Shown: positions 22,333 through 37,100 of the stretch, one piece after another
Layout of the letters: each line of letters starts with the position of its first letter
Numbering within the stretch: position 1 is the stretch's first letter
Position numbers and translations under genes: made by a program
The notes under the pieces: model-generated
Seen by the model: the letters and a program-made list of their open reading frames with translations, nothing else
The model's database searches: none
What the model was told of the DNA's origin: nothing
Assembly (NCBI RefSeq): GCF_037975245.1
Contig: NC_092581.1
Span: 632,501 to 696,500, forward strand
Direction of reading: 5' to 3'
DNA: 64,000 bases
Origin: Apostichopus japonicus
Lineage: Eukaryota; Echinodermata; Holothuroidea; Aspidochirotida; Stichopodidae

Positions 22333-24186
22333 CCATAATGAGCTTAATTTGTACAGATGCACAGGAATGGACAGGACAAAATACAAGGCAAAACATGTAG
22401 TGTTATTTTGAGGGGCAAGGTCAAATTCTTTGGCTATAGCATCAGCAGATATTCAAAAACGTCAATTGTTTTTGTTGTTGCTTCTTACTCGCATTTCTCC
22501 CATGTTAGTAAGATACTTAAATTATTCAATACCATCCCATATGTATAATATTCGCCGTGGTTACCGTGACATTTGAAATGAAACAGCACAGTGAGCAGCG
22601 GTAATCCATCTAATTCCGTTAAAAAACGGTAAGATTCTGTCTGAATCCTTTAGTGTCATTAATCTCCCAATCGCTGTTTGAGTTTACTGCCCAGGGTCAG
22701 TTCTGTTCTAGATTCTCTCCACTCTAGATTCTATTTTCTATTCATATTGCAGCAGCGTAAGACATTTATTGATTTTTCCTTTTTTTACCAGAATACTTCC
22801 GCGACATAATTTCCTTTCCCCATTGCCTTCTTGATGAGCTTGGCTGTACAGTATGTGCTGGTTATATGTGTGTGCTTTGTTGGCACTGCAAAAAAGCCAA
22901 GAGCCTAGATTTCACCGCTCAACCTTATACGCTCTGCCACGATTTGTGCTAACTAAACAAACAAATCTTTTCAGAGATTTTCTATATGAAGATCGTTGCT
23001 CTTTACAGCAGTAAAGTGTTGAATTTTGTAGGAAAATGAGTGGGTTTGTACATTTTTGTTTTTAGCATGGATGATGAAATATACAAGAAAGGCCGAAAAA
23101 TTGAAAGCATGTTACCCAATGCATGTAGGGAATGGTTTATGGAGAGATAAAATTAAGGTACATTAAACAACTGTATGTACCGGACAGTCTGCTACACATG
23201 TACAACAAAATCCCACCAAAAAAGATGAAAACAAAATAGGCAAAAACAGCAATGGTATGCAAATGAAAAAAACAAAACAAAACAAAACTTACTGTAGGAA
23301 TTTACATTTTGTGGGAAAAAAACTTTTCAATAGTAAATTAAAGAGCAAGTAACATGCTGATATAATGAGTTGGCAGATGATTGTATCTGGGAGTGACATT
23401 AAGGTTTCAAGAACCACAATCCCTTTAAACCTTTCTCCATATACCATTCTCCATGAAGGTCATCCTTGGCTAATATTATGATTTTTGCTGAAGAAAATTA
23501 TTACACCTCCATGACAACAGCCAGGTGTGCAATTACTACAATGCCCAGATTCTTCTTTGTGCTATTAATACCTTCTTGCAATTCTGCAATTCCACTGGCA
23601 GACTTTCATTTGAAGGTACTTAGAAATATTGTCATCAAAATGAGTTTCTACAGTATTTCATAGGCTTGGTGAAAGTTATTAGACACAGTGCAAAGACACT
23701 GTAGCTATGATGAGCACAACAAGCAGTTGCTTCCATCCATCTCTATCTTCTCTACTCTTACACTCTTCCATATATCTGCAGGAACTTGTCAATGAATTGG
23801 TCACATTGTAGCATTGCACCCCCCCCCCCTGTACATGACCCACCCACTCTCAAGCCACTGCACGTAGTTGAAGGAAAGCAGACCTGTATGTCAATATATT
23901 CAAACCAGGTTGAAATTCTGGCCACAAAGATGCGACAATTCCCTAATGCTAAGTACTACAGGGCAGTATTACTGTGCAGTGCTACAGTGCATTACTTACA
24001 GGTACTAGTGTGCAAATCCTCTCAATGATAACCTATGCTTCAGTGTACTCACTCTGACTGAGAATATTAAGTTCCAAAAGCTTAAAATTATCCAACAGTA
24101 ATAGAAGTTACAGGATATTTGAAATCATATACTGGTAATACCATCAGTACAAATGCATGACATGAACAACTACATTGTCTCAGCTG

Positions 24187-24476
24187 CAGGCGCGTAGCCA
24201 GGAATTTGCCAAGGGAGGGGCGAAACTATAGATTCGGCATATCAAACTATCTAAGCGTAGCGCCACCATGGTTGGCGCGAAGCGTACAAGAAAATTTTAG
24301 CTGAAAATGCCTCCCAGATCGCTGGAAATGGCACTTTCCAGGCCTTGTAAGTTGCATCTTAGCATTTTCTTTTTTGAAAATACTAGCGATATCATGAAAA
24401 CATTAAAAAAATTAATAAAAAATATGCTCAAGGGGGGTGGCTGCCCCCTTCGTCCCCCCCCTTGGCTACGCGCCTG
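24187..24476. mobile_element. Family A hAT-type MITE, complete copy
   Basis: The element is 290 bp. The left end is CAGGCGCGTAGCCAGG and the right end, read inverted, is CAGGCGCGTAGCCAAG. A perfect 8-bp target duplication CTCAGCTG flanks it (24179-24186 and 24477-24484). It carries the core CTATCTAAGCGTAGCGCCAC and the block CTCCCAGATCGCTGGAAATG. It has no coding capacity. This is the best reference copy of family A in the window. Confidence 0.92.
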
Positions 24477-26849
24477 CTCAGCTGTCTACTTTGGCAAGAA
24501 AAAAACTATGGCATTATCATTTACATGATCCTGCAACTGTATCCTCAGGTTATAAATTAGTGTTCACATAGCAGCTCTGCATTTAATACACTTTACACAT
24601 AATTTGATTTAAAAAACTGAAAAAATATGTTGTTACAAAAAGATGTGTTATTGACTTTGATTATTCAGGTGTGTCTCCTCAGTTTAGTGTTTGCTCTGTC
24701 ATGACTCAGAGGTTAAGAGGACGTAGGGTTTAGCTCATTGCTCATAAAATATACAAAACTGCTCACATTCACAATATTACAACTTTGATGTTGTTTTACA
24801 ATATGAACGTTCCGGTATTTTTGCTATGAAAACCATACCATGAAATGTTATATTATCCTAGCCAGACATGTTATTTGAGTAAGCACTTACACAAACTATA
24901 CTATTGAATATATACAGTAGGGGATTATCTCCATTGCCTCTCTTTACACAGCCTGTGTGTAACTTATGAGGACAGGCTGTGAGGTAACTACATGTGCTGG
25001 TTTGTGGCTGGTGGGATGTCCCATGGGAGATACCTAGGGGCTACATGGTGCACTGTAGTGCCCTGTGAGCGAATGTGTGAATTGTGCACAAGGGTGTGTC
25101 GATCTGACAAGTTAGCAATGACCAGGGTTAACTGACATTGTTAAGTCCTGTGGGAATTGACATAGTTTGAACATGGAGCTATAAGCTCCATGGTTTGAAC
25201 AAGACTGTAAACCTTCAACTTGTTTTAACTTGTCCTGATACTGTTTGCTGAGTACATGTATTCAACAGTAGGGTTAGTGCTTCAAGAAACATTACCATCA
25301 GCCACACACTATACCAGTAGGCTTACGTTAGTAATTACACACACTGCTCAGTTTAACACTCTACTGGTCTCTGTTAGAACACAACAGAGGCCTGTACATA
25401 ACGTTCATCATAGCTGTTGAACCTTTACTGATCGAAAAGGGAAAGTTTCCTGTGACAGTACTAGTATAAAGCAAAGTTTAAGACTAATTTAGCTTTCAAA
25501 AAAATCATTGCCTTTTTCATGATAAAGGTTTACATTTAACAAATGTATAATAACAAAAAAGAAAATGGAGAATTACAATATTATGTATCATCACAATGTC
25601 TAAAGAAAGTGGATGTAGCAAGTCTACAAAAAGGAAATGACTGAGGCCACTTGGCATTTCTTGGAAAACCTTTACAGTATAAAGTTGATAAGGATGGTAT
25701 CTAGTTCTTGTCTTGTACTTGGTAGTCTTTTATCTAGCTGGTTAAAATGTTAAATGGCCTGTTCCATGTTATAATATAGTGCACTGCCAAGTATTAGAGT
25801 TCATTGCCTATTCAAATAATCTGAAGACTGAAAGTTTGAATGCCATGATCAGCAGTCACCATGGAAACCATATTTAATACCTCCTCCACACAATATGGAG
25901 TTTCAACAGGCACTGTGCCCACATAGATGGGTCTTAATACCATAAAAATGGAAAAGATAAAGTATTAATGGGGATATGATCCTTTATATTTGCAACATAT
26001 TTTAGTTTTGTTTCTTCTCACTTGAATCACAACCTTTGAAAAGTTGCAAGGTTTTATTACAGCATTCTTTGATTGGTTTTGTTTATATTTTCTTTTCTTT
26101 TCATTTCTTTTCCGTCTGTAATTATAATATATACTGTAAGGAACGATGAAAACTTCCTTTTGAAGTGGAACTGAAAGTATAAGTTTGCAATTCAAGTTAT
26201 TTAAAGGGTGAATTAAATCATCCCCAAATAAAATGTCCACTTCATGTCTCTTTCACTTGTTTATTACTTCCTAGTTACCATACAATTACCTTATTGAAAG
26301 GGACTTTATCCAGTGAAACAAATAATGCTACACACTGTCTGCTAAAATTGCCACAATTGCAGAAATATAACTATTGAACCATCATTTTAGGACTTGCTTG
26401 CGTTAACAAACATGTTCCCATGGTGATGTGGATTAAACCTGAGATAGTCAGTTGTCAAAGAAGTTAAGGGGTGTGCATATTATATCAGCAGATCTATATG
26501 TTTCTTTTGGCTTAAAGACACATTAAACCATGTTTATATACCTGTGGCATTAATTAATTTTGGGGAAATTAGTTAGGTTGATGGTAAAAATACCATTATA
26601 TAGTAGTTGCTGCAGCACAGGGTACTTTGACCATTTCGTCGTATAAAGGTGGGAAATATTGAAAACATTGCCCTATTTGATGTTTGCAGGTGATTATTAC
26701 TGATAATCAGAATACTGTCTGGCTCTCAAAATATCAAAAACTGGAATCAGTAGTAAATAACCAATTAAAGGTTTAGTTTACAGTAAAAAGAAACTCTATA
26801 CTGTGGGAACTGCATCAGACCATAAATAAATACAGTAGCCAGTAGATAC

Positions 26850-28492
26850 TATTACGTAAGTATACTCATGAGTCGGTTTGGAAACTTCTTTGCTGGAAGT
26901 GTTTGACCAGAGGTTGTACATAGGCAGTAGATACTACTATGTGTCATACTCATGAGTTGGTTTGGAAACTTCTTTGCTGGAAGTGTTTGACCAGAGGCCG
27001 TAAATACATATGCAGTAGATACTACTACTGTATGTGTCATACTCATGAATCCGTTTGGAAACTTCTTTGCTGGAAATGTTTGACCAGAGGTTGTACATAG
27101 GCAGTAGATACTACTATGTGTCATACTCATGAGTTGGTTTGGAAACTTCTTTGCTGGAAGTGTTTGACCAGAGGCAGTAAATACATAGGCAGTAGATACT
27201 ACTATGTGTCATACTCATGAGTTGGTTTGGAAACTTCTTTGCTGGAAATGTTTGACCAGAGGTTGTACATAGGCAGTAGATACTACTATGTGTCATACTC
27301 ATGAGTTGGTTTGGAAACTTCTTTGCTGGAAGTGTTTGACCAGAGGCAGTAAATACATAGGCAGTAGGTACTACTATGTGTCATACTCATGAGTTGGTTT
27401 GGAAACTTCTTTGCTGGCAGTGTTTGACCAGAGGCCGTAAATACATATGCAGTAGATACTACTATGTGTCATACTCATGAGTCTGTTTGGAAACTTCTTT
27501 GCTGGAAGTGTTTGACCAGAGGCCGTAAATACATAGGCAGTAGATACTACTATGTGTCATACTCATGAGTCTGTTTGGAAACTTCTTTGCTGGAAGTGTT
27601 TTACCAGAGGCCGTAAATACATATGCAGTAGATACTACTATGTGTCATACTCATGAGTCTGTTTGGAAACTTCTTTGCTGGAAGTGTTTGACCAGAGGTC
27701 GTAAATACATATGCAGTAGGTACTACTATGTGTCATACTCATGAGTCCGTTTGGAAACTTCTTTGCTGGAAGTGTTTGACCAGAGGCTGTAAATACATAG
27801 GCAGTAGATACTACTATGTGTCATACTCATGAGTCTGTTTGGAAACTTCTTTGCTGGAAGTGTTTGACCAGAGGCCGTAAATACATATGCAGTAGATACT
27901 ACTATGTGTCATACTCATGAGTCTGTTTGGAAACTTCTTTGCTGGAAGTGTTTTACCAGAGGCCGTAAATACATATGCAGTAGATACTACTATGTGTCAT
28001 ACTCATGAGTCCGTTTGGAAACTTCTTTGCTGGAAGTGTTTGACCAGAGGTCGTAAATACATATGCAGTAGGTACTACTATGTGTCATACTCATGAGTCC
28101 GTTTGGAAACTTCTTTGCTGGAAGTGTTTGACCAGAGGCAGTAAATACATATGCAGTAGATACTACTATGTGTCATACTCATGAGTCCGTTTGGAAACTT
28201 CTTTGCTGGAAGTGTTTGACCAGAGGCAGTAAATACATATGCAGTAGATACTACTATGTGTCATACTCATGAGTTCGTTTGGAAACTTCTTTGCTGGAAG
28301 AGTTTGACCAGAGGCTGTAAATACATAGGCAGTAGATACTACTATGTGTCATACTCATGAGTCCGTTTGGAAACTTCTTTGCTGGAAGTGTTTGACCAGA
28401 GGCAGTAAATACATAGGCAGTAGATACTACTATGTGTCATACTCATGAGTCTGTACTCTGTTTGGAAACTTCTTTGCTGGAAGTGCTTGACC
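26850..28492 (+). repeat. 88-bp minisatellite, about 19 copies
   Basis: The units contain GCAGTAGATACTACTATGTG, TCATACTCATGAGT and TTTGGAAACTTCTTTGCTGG, then TTTGACCAGAGG. Variants occur at GAGTCCG, GAGTCTG or GAGTTGG and at GGCAGTAAATACATAGG, GGCCGTAAATACATATG or GGTTGTACATAGG. The last unit (28440-28492) is altered and runs into unique DNA. The open frames on the minus strand are repeat artefacts. Confidence 0.92.
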
Positions 28493-29434
28493 AAACAGCT
28501 GTTCTTTTCTTCAAAGAGACATCCAAAGGCTACAGAGCTTTATAATGTTTTGTAGAATGGTTCCTACTTTTTTATGCGTAAATATCAGTGGACAGCTATA
28601 CATGAGTACTAGCTACAGTAGCTATAATCAACATTTTGTGTGTGGCAATCATACAGCCTTAAAACTTCTTGTACTTTTGAGCATATTTTGTAAACTACCC
28701 TTGTATTGTGTACTTTGTTTAGATGACGTATGTATGTAATACTATTTATACATATCTCTACAGTTTGCACATTTACTGTACAGTAGTCCAGTGTTGTACA
28801 ATGACAGCTGTGCATGTACAGTACAGTAGAGTAGTGGCAAATTACCAAAGAACAGTATGTGTACTGGAAATGTATGGAATTTCAACCTTTTAAGGTAGCA
28901 AGGCTACGGTACTTTATGTCTGCAATCTGTTGAAGGTTAATATCAACGTCTACTAGGTACTCTATTACAAGCCTACAGTTGGCCACTGCGTAATAAAATA
29001 CATATTGCCTACCTAACCGCACTCTATGGAATGTCACGAACCGTATGCACAACAACGTCGACAACGTTCGTTCTCCGATCCTTTCTATGATTCGTCCTAA
29101 GATGTTGCACGAACAGCATGTTATGAAGCTAAGCTATAGCAATCGTACTTGATACGCACATCCTTTAAATAATTATTACACTGTTAACGATAACGATATT
29201 TGTTTTTAGGCCACTGCATATCTGGCTATATTACAAAATATGAAAGTTTATATTGTCCATCAGTTAAGTTCGTCAAATGTATTAAAGTCCAGACATTGGA
29301 CTATAAACAAGAATCATCCTACTGGAAAAATTGTAAAAGAGTACTATGTTTGTCTTTCTGATATATTATGTAAAAGAACATGTAAAAGAATTCAAACAGG
29401 AAACAAAATCTGCTGATAATATGATATCCGTCAT

Positions 29435-30263
29435 CAGGGGCGTAGCCAGTATGTAGCACTGTAGGCCCGGGCCTAGACTTTCTTTGGCCAAGTTATCTTT
29501 TTTAAAAACACCCATATTTCAAATCCATAAGTTTGCTGGACGAGTTTAAGAGTCCAGACAGGAATAACTATTGAAATGAACGTAGCAAGAATATGGCTAA
29601 ATTAGGTGACCTAGTCTTCTAATTTAGGCTGTCATTTCTATCGCATGCCGTTTCATTCAACACTCTACCCGCCGAAAAAGTCTAGAATCCGATCTTGTCA
29701 GTTTTTTTAACATCTAGTTAAGAACCCGTTTACGCAGATAATATTTCAATTGAGAAAACAGTTGAGAAATTTGCATCAGATGGCAATCGTCGGATAGCTC
29801 TCGCCTTCTCTAATATATGGCTAACTTAAACATTTACAGTTGTATCAAAGACAATTACTGGCTATAGTTGTATCAAAGACATTTCTGGCCTATCTATATA
29901 TGTATCTACAAGTATCAGCAGTTGAAAAGTAAGACTACTCTGTACATGTACTTTGCTAATTTTAAATACCGAACGATTATGTAGTATTGAATTACGTACT
30001 ATTTTAACTCGTTTGTTTTTTTTGGTTTAAAAGTGATATTGAATGAGGTGTCTCAAGTTAGCAAGAGGCCATGGAACCAGAATGAACACTCGGGAAGGGC
30101 CGTTTCCGGCCATCTGGGGGGTTTGTTAAACCAAAAATTTTCTTGTACGCTCCGCGCCAACCGATGGTGGCGCTCCGCTCAGATAGTCGTGCCTACAATT
30201 TTGAAAATCCATATCAGTCGCAAAAAGTGCTCCCCCCCTTTCAAATTCCTGGCTACGTCGCTG
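29435..30263. mobile_element. Larger hAT-like element related to family A
   Basis: The left end is CAGGGGCGTAGCCAG (29435-29449) and the right end, read inverted, is CAGCGACGTAGCCAG (30249-30263). The right 200 bp holds, in reverse, the family A core: TTGTACGCTCCGCGCCAACC, then TGGTGGCGCTCCGCT. The middle 600 bp has no match elsewhere in the window. The flanks share TCATCA in imperfect register, so the target duplication is unclear. No transposase frame is present. Confidence 0.55.
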
Positions 30264-32619
30264 GTTCATCATTGCGTTATATCCATATTAACTTAATATT
30301 AGGGACATTATTTGCTTTTAGCACATATTTTTGAAGACAGGGAAACTTCAATGCATATAAAATGATTGTGCTCAAAGGCTTGTAAAAGGACTTTAATACA
30401 CAAATGTGTACACGTTGATAATATAACATTTCTAAAAATTACATCAATGGGTGTGTTTAAATGTTTATATAGAAAACTTGAGCACAATGTGTGAAAGAGT
30501 TAGTAAGCTTAGTAAGGCATACTTTATACATGTGTAGTCTGTACTGAAGTATCATCAACATTTATCTACAGTAGTCGTAGTGTGACATCAGGCCAAATAG
30601 ATAGTAACCAGCTTCTAATCCATTCATGCAACCTTTTTCCCCCATTTTTCTTTCCTTTTGGGGTCTTCTTCATTCAAAGTTCTTCCTTTCTGTTTATATT
30701 TTTCTTGTTTCTTTGCACATGGGTCAAAACATACTTGTAAATTTCGAACAAGATTTGAAATCCTTTCAATGTTACTTATTTGAACAATTCACGTTCTGTA
30801 CCTCAGAACTACTCCATGCGTGAAACATGTTCTCAACTACCTACATACAGAACATGGCAAAGTTCCAAAGGACTGAAAATGCTAGAATATTTGGACTGCC
30901 ACCTATATTACCAAAGAAATGAAATAAATATAAAAGGCTCTCTTTGCTTGGAAAAACTTTGGAAGAGAAACATGTCTTTATATGATTTTACTTGACCTTA
31001 TAGAGCATGTTCCAGTGTAATATTTAAATTTTGCATGATCTGTGGAAGACAGAACATTGCATAGTAAGTAGTAGGTGTATTGTGAGGCATACTGTAGATA
31101 AAAATAGTAAACAACATCTTTGATGACCACAAGCTCTTTTCTTTATAAAGAGAGAAAAAGAAAAAAGCAGATAAGAAAGGAATTCTTTTTTTGCACTAAT
31201 GCATTTGACAAGGTGTTTTCATACTTACTACAGTTTACAGAGGCGCTTTCAGACAAGATTACTGTGAGCTATGTATATATTGATTGTGCATTGTAGCGTA
31301 CATCAGTGAACAACTTACAGCACAATCCATACGCTCATAATATAAAGCTTGATAACTATATTAAAATGTGGTTTTCAAGTTCTAAATTTGCTCATACTTT
31401 ATAGAAATTTAAGCACCGCAAAGCGATTCATATTGCACTCATTGTACAGTACCTGCAGTCTTTTGCAAAAGAAGCACATATTCTATTCACAGCATCTTGA
31501 TAAATTATCAAAAAACACATTTAAACAAAACAACCTCTATGAATATTATTATCCATTCAAAGAAATATTTATCAACAGCGATATGAAATTTGCAGGACAT
31601 TGCAGAGAATTAAAATTCAGCATGCAGTTATATCATGGGACTCCTGTTTGACATTGGGATTTATTAAACTGAGACATTAAATTTCTTTGATGTTTATAAA
31701 TATGATGGCCTACATAAAATTCTGTGTTCTTGGGTGATAATGTTCTTTCAAAAGATTTAATGGTAATTCCATCATAAATAGTATGAATTAAACTTGCAAC
31801 TGCTGGAAGAAAAGGGAAAATTCCCCTAAATTCACACATGTTTTCTGAACTGTATAATTACGGTAATGTTCACCGTTTAATATATAAAATGTGTCTCACT
31901 TTAAGAACTGTATTGTGTCTCATGTTTGTTGGTTTTTTCAATATTTGTATAATTTCTGTTGACAACATGATAACAAACTCATCAAAATTGATAGCCAACC
32001 TCTAGGTATGCATATTACATGCAATGAATATTTGTTATTATTCCTTTTACTATGAAACAGCTAGTGCCTTTAAGTTACATGTACAGCATACACTCCTATA
32101 CTGTAGTATCAGTAAGGTCATACAGTAGGGGGTTGTAAAAATTATGATGAAATTAAGACATTAAATGTGGATGGTGATGATTGTTAAACCTTGTTATTTT
32201 GTCTTAATAGAGCTGTAAATAAATCTGTAAATCATTGCCAATATTGATCACTTAGGCAGCTAAGGTAAAGGTGTTACTCTACCGTATGTAGTGTCTGCTG
32301 GATGTCAATTGTCTCTTATCTTATCTTGCCAGCTCTAATAAGCACTGTACAGTCCTTTCTCAAACTCTGTGGTAGTGTGCAATTTCAAAGTTTTCAGAGT
32401 TAGTTTTACTATATTTAAAGTTTAAAGACAGAAATAATGATACTACCTTTAGGTCTGATATTTGATTCCTTGCCGGTGGCAAATGGAATGATCTTAATTC
32501 TATTCAATGGTGATGGTGTGTGTACGTGAATGTATGTGACACTTGCTTGTAAACACGGTAACTCAAAAATTTAATGGTGGATTAACGTTATACTTGATAT
32601 GTGGATCGATCTTATTGAG

Positions 32620-33005
32620 TACAAGAAACCTATTGTTTCTGTGAAGTTCAGTGGTCATTTGCATCTGAAAACTGAAGTCTGAAAACTTTGTGAACACGAT
32701 AACTTAAAAAATACGTCTTTGTTACACTTCATATATGGTATGCATTTTTAGCTTGTTGAGTACAAGAACGCTATTGAAAATTGGTGGAGGTCAAAGGTCA
32801 TTTGTGGTCAGCATTTAAATGTTGTAAACACAATATCACAAAAAGTTTATCTTTCTTGAACTCAATACGTAGTATGTAGATCCAGCATTGTGAGTGCAAA
32901 AATGCTATTGAAATTGGTAAAGGTCAAAGGTCACATGAGGTCATCAGGCATCAAAGTCTGAAATCTTTCAAACATGATAACTCCAAAATAAAGCTGTACA
33001 AGTAG
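32620..33005 (+). repeat. Degenerate 120-130-bp repeat with DR1 motifs
   Basis: Three degenerate units share, in order, ACA(C/A)(G/A)ATAAC or ACACAATATCAC, a TT-rich part, GAGTACAAGAA or GAGTGCAAAAA, GCTATTGAAA, and a GGTCA-rich part. Units 2 and 3 carry a perfect AGGTCAAAGGTCA (32788-32800 and 32921-32933). The layout suggests an old interspersed repeat, not a single-copy enhancer. Confidence 0.65.
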
Positions 33006-34134
33006 TCTGTGAATTATACAATGCTATGATTTTCTTTTGGTGAACATAGTTTGGTCAAATTCAGTTCAGTTTAGTTTTATGAAGGGGCTTTATAGTGTCT
33101 ATCTAGGTCTTCAACAAAACATACTTGGCAACCAGGTAATGAAATCTGCTTCAGAGTTCATACTTTTGCTTGAACCATGGCTCAAGGGGTCAACAGGTTA
33201 TCTCAAATGGTGGAAAACTTGGCCATTTTCTCAAAAATATTTTACAGTACTATTTTAAACAATGTCATGTAAGGGCTTTGCTAGCTCAAAGTTGGTAAAA
33301 TGTGTCTATATTTCACATAGGAAGACTGTTCTTTCTGGATGTTGAAACATTTTGTTTAAAACTATATACTGTAAAATCCTTATGAGTGAATGACATGGTT
33401 GATGTCCACAAGGGATTTCTACAAACCTTTTCTGGTTCTCACTTAATTTATCACCAAATTTAACTCACTTGCTCTACAATTAGTTATATCTATGGTGACA
33501 GTATTTTGAGTTATGAGCAAATTATATCAAGGAATCACAAAGCTAACTGGCTTACTGGTTTAGTTAAGTAACCAATTGGTATGTAAAGGCACCCCATAGT
33601 CTAGATCTGGCAAGTCGGACTTTTTGTCTGGCTAGCAGGGCCAAAAATTCTATGACAGTTAACGTTCTGCATATTGCACATAATATGTGTATAATTATAT
33701 TAATTACACAGAACTGTTGAAGTGAGGATGTGAGATTGTTCAATTTATAGACCAAGTGTCCAACTCACATACAATAGATGAAAAAAGAAGAAAACTGTTA
33801 GTTTTATCCACCTACTAACGTACATGAACACATGCTTTTCCAAACATGAAATATCACCTACTAACTTACATACACACACAGTAATATTGCTTGTCCAAAT
33901 TACATGAAATGTTGCTTATTGCGACAATACTAGCCATGATTCTATTGTAACCAGGAAATTAAGTCCCAAATTTCACTGCTTGTTACTTGCAGACGTTGTA
34001 ACCTAGATGCCAGTAGTTAGGATGTGCACAGCTCTTCATTTCCATGTTTATAAAGAATGTGTGTATATTCATGCAGTCCTGAACATGGATCATAACTCTG
34101 TAATTGCCAATTTCAGGACATAGGAATTAGAAAA

Positions 34135-37100
34135 ACAGCTATTGTTATTGTACAGTATGTCTGAATTGACTGTACTCTGCTCCTGCCAGATGAGCTGCCC
34201 ATGTATCTATTGTTATTGTACAGTATGTCTGAATTGACTCTGCCCATGTATCTATTGTTATTGTACAGTATGTCTGAATTGACTGTACTCTGCTCTTGCC
34301 AGATGAGCTGCCCATGCATCTATTGTTATTGTACAGTATGTCTGAATTGACTGTACTCTGCTCCTGCCAGATGAGCTGCCCATGCATCTATTGTTATTGT
34401 ACAGTATGTCTGAATTGACTGTACTCTGCTCCTGCCAGATGAGCTGCCCATGCATCTATTGTTATTGTACAGTATGTCTGAATTGACTGTACTCTGCTCT
34501 TGCCAGATGAGCTGCCCATGTATCTATTGTTATTGTACAGTATGTCTGAATTGACTGTACTCTGCTCCTGCCAGATGAGCTGCCCATGTATCTATTGTTA
34601 TTGTACAGTATGTCTGGATTGACTGTACTCTGCTCCTGCCAGATGAGCTGCCCATGTATCTATTGTTATTGTACAGTATGTCTGGATTGACTGTACTCTG
34701 CTCCTGCCAGATGAGCTGCCCATGTATCTATTGTTATTGTACAGTATGTCTGAATTGACTGTACTCCCCTCCTGCCAGATGAGCTGCCCATGTATCTATT
34801 GTTATTGTACAGTATGTCTGAATTGACTGTACTCTGCTCCTACATGAGCTGCCCATGTATCTATTGTTATTGTACAGTATGTCTGAATTGACTGTACTCT
34901 GCTCCTGCCAGATGAGCTGCCCATGTATCTATTGTTATTGTACAGTATGTCTGAATTGACTGTACTCTGCTCCTGCCAGATGAGCTGCCCATGTATCTAT
35001 TGTTATTGTACAGTATGTCTGAATTGACTGTACTCTGCTCCTACATGAGCTGCCCATGTATCTATTGTTATTGTACAGTATGTCTGGATTGACTGTACTC
35101 TGCTCCTGCCAGATGAGCTGCCCATGTATCTATTGTTATTGTACAGTATGTCTGAATTGACTGTACTCTGCTCCTACATGAGCTGCCCATGTGTCTATTG
35201 TTATTGTACAGTATGTCTGAATTGACTGTACTCTGCTCCTGCCAGATGAGCTGCCCATGTATCTATTGTTATTGTACAGTATGTCTGAATTGACTGTACT
35301 CTGCTCCTACATGAGCTGCCCATGTGTCTGTTGTTATTGTACAGTATGTCTGAATTGACTGTACTCTGCTCCTGCCAGATGAGCTGCCCATGTATCTATT
35401 GTTATTGTACAGTATGTCTGAATTGACTGTACTCTGCTCCTACATGAGCTGCCCATGTGTCTATTGTTATTGTACAGTATGTCTGGATTGACTGTACTCT
35501 GCTCCTGCCAGATGAGCTGCCCATGTATCTATTGTTATTGTACAGTATGTCTGAATTGACTCTGCCCATGTATCTATTGTTATTGTACAGTATGTCTGAA
35601 TTGACTCTGCCCATGTATCTATTGTTATTGTACAGTATGTCTGAATTGACTGTACTCTGCTCCTACATGAGCTGCCCATGTGTCTATTGTTATTGTACAG
35701 TATGTCTGAATTGACTGTACTCTGTTCCTGCCAGATGAGCTGCCCATGTATCTATTGTTATTGTACAGTATGTCTGAATTGACTCTGCCCATGTATCTAT
35801 TGTTATTGTACAGTATGTCTGAATTGACTGTACTCTGTTCCTGCCAGATTAGCTGCCCATGTATCTATTGTTATTGTACAGTATGTCTGAATTGACTCTG
35901 CCCATGTATCTATTGTTATTGTACAGTATGTCTGAATTGACTGTACTCTGCTCCTGCCAGATGAGCTGCCCATGTATCTATTGTTATTGTACAGTATGTC
36001 TGAATTGACTGTACTCTGCTCCTACATGAGCTGCCCATGTGTCTATTGTTATTGTACAGTATGTCTGAATTGACTGTACTCTGTTCCTGCCAGATGAGCT
36101 GCCCATGTATCTATTGTTATTGTACAGTATGTCTGAATTGACTCTGCCCATGTATCTATTGTTATTGTACAGTATGTCTGAATTGACTCTGCCCATGTAT
36201 CTATTGTTATTGTACAGTATGTCTGAATTGACTGTACTCTGCTCCTACATGAGCTGCCCATGTGTCTATTGTTATTGTACAGTATGTCTGAATTGACTGT
36301 ACTCTGTTCCTGCCAGATGAGCTGCCCATGTATCTATTGTTATTGTACAGTATGTCTGAATTGACTGTACTCTGCTCCTGCCAGATGAGCTGCCCATGTA
36401 TCTATTGTTATTGTACAGTATGTCTGAATTGACTGTACTCTGCTCCTGCCAGATGAGCTGCCCATGTATCTATTGTTATTGTACAGTATGTCTGAATTGA
36501 CTGTACTCTGCTCCTACATGAGCTGCCCATGTGTCTATTGTTATTGTACAGTATGTCTGAATTGACTGTACTCTGCTCCTGCCAGATGAGCTGCCCATGT
36601 ATCTATTGTTATTGTACAGTATGTCTGAATTGACTGTACTCTGCTCCTACATGAGCTGCCCATGTGTCTATTGTTATTGTACAGTATGTCTGAATTGACT
36701 GTACTCTGCTCCTGCCAGATGAGCTGCCCATGTATCTATTGTTATTGTACAGTATGTCTGAATTGACTGTACTCTGCTCCTGCCAGATGAGCTGCCCATG
36801 TATCTATTGTTATTGTACAGTATGTCTGAATTGACTGTACTCTGCTCCTGCCAGATGAGCTGCCCATGTATCTATTGTTATTGTACAGTATGTCTGAATT
36901 GACTGTACTCTGCTCCTGCCAGATGAGCTGCCCATGTGTCTATTGTTATTGTACAGTATGTCTGAATTGACTGTACTCTGTTCCTGCCAGATGAGCTGCC
37001 CATGTATCTCTTGTTATTGTACAGTATGTCTGAATTGACTGTACTCTGTTCCTGCCAGATGAGCTGCCCATGTATCTATTGTTATTGTACAGTATGTCTG

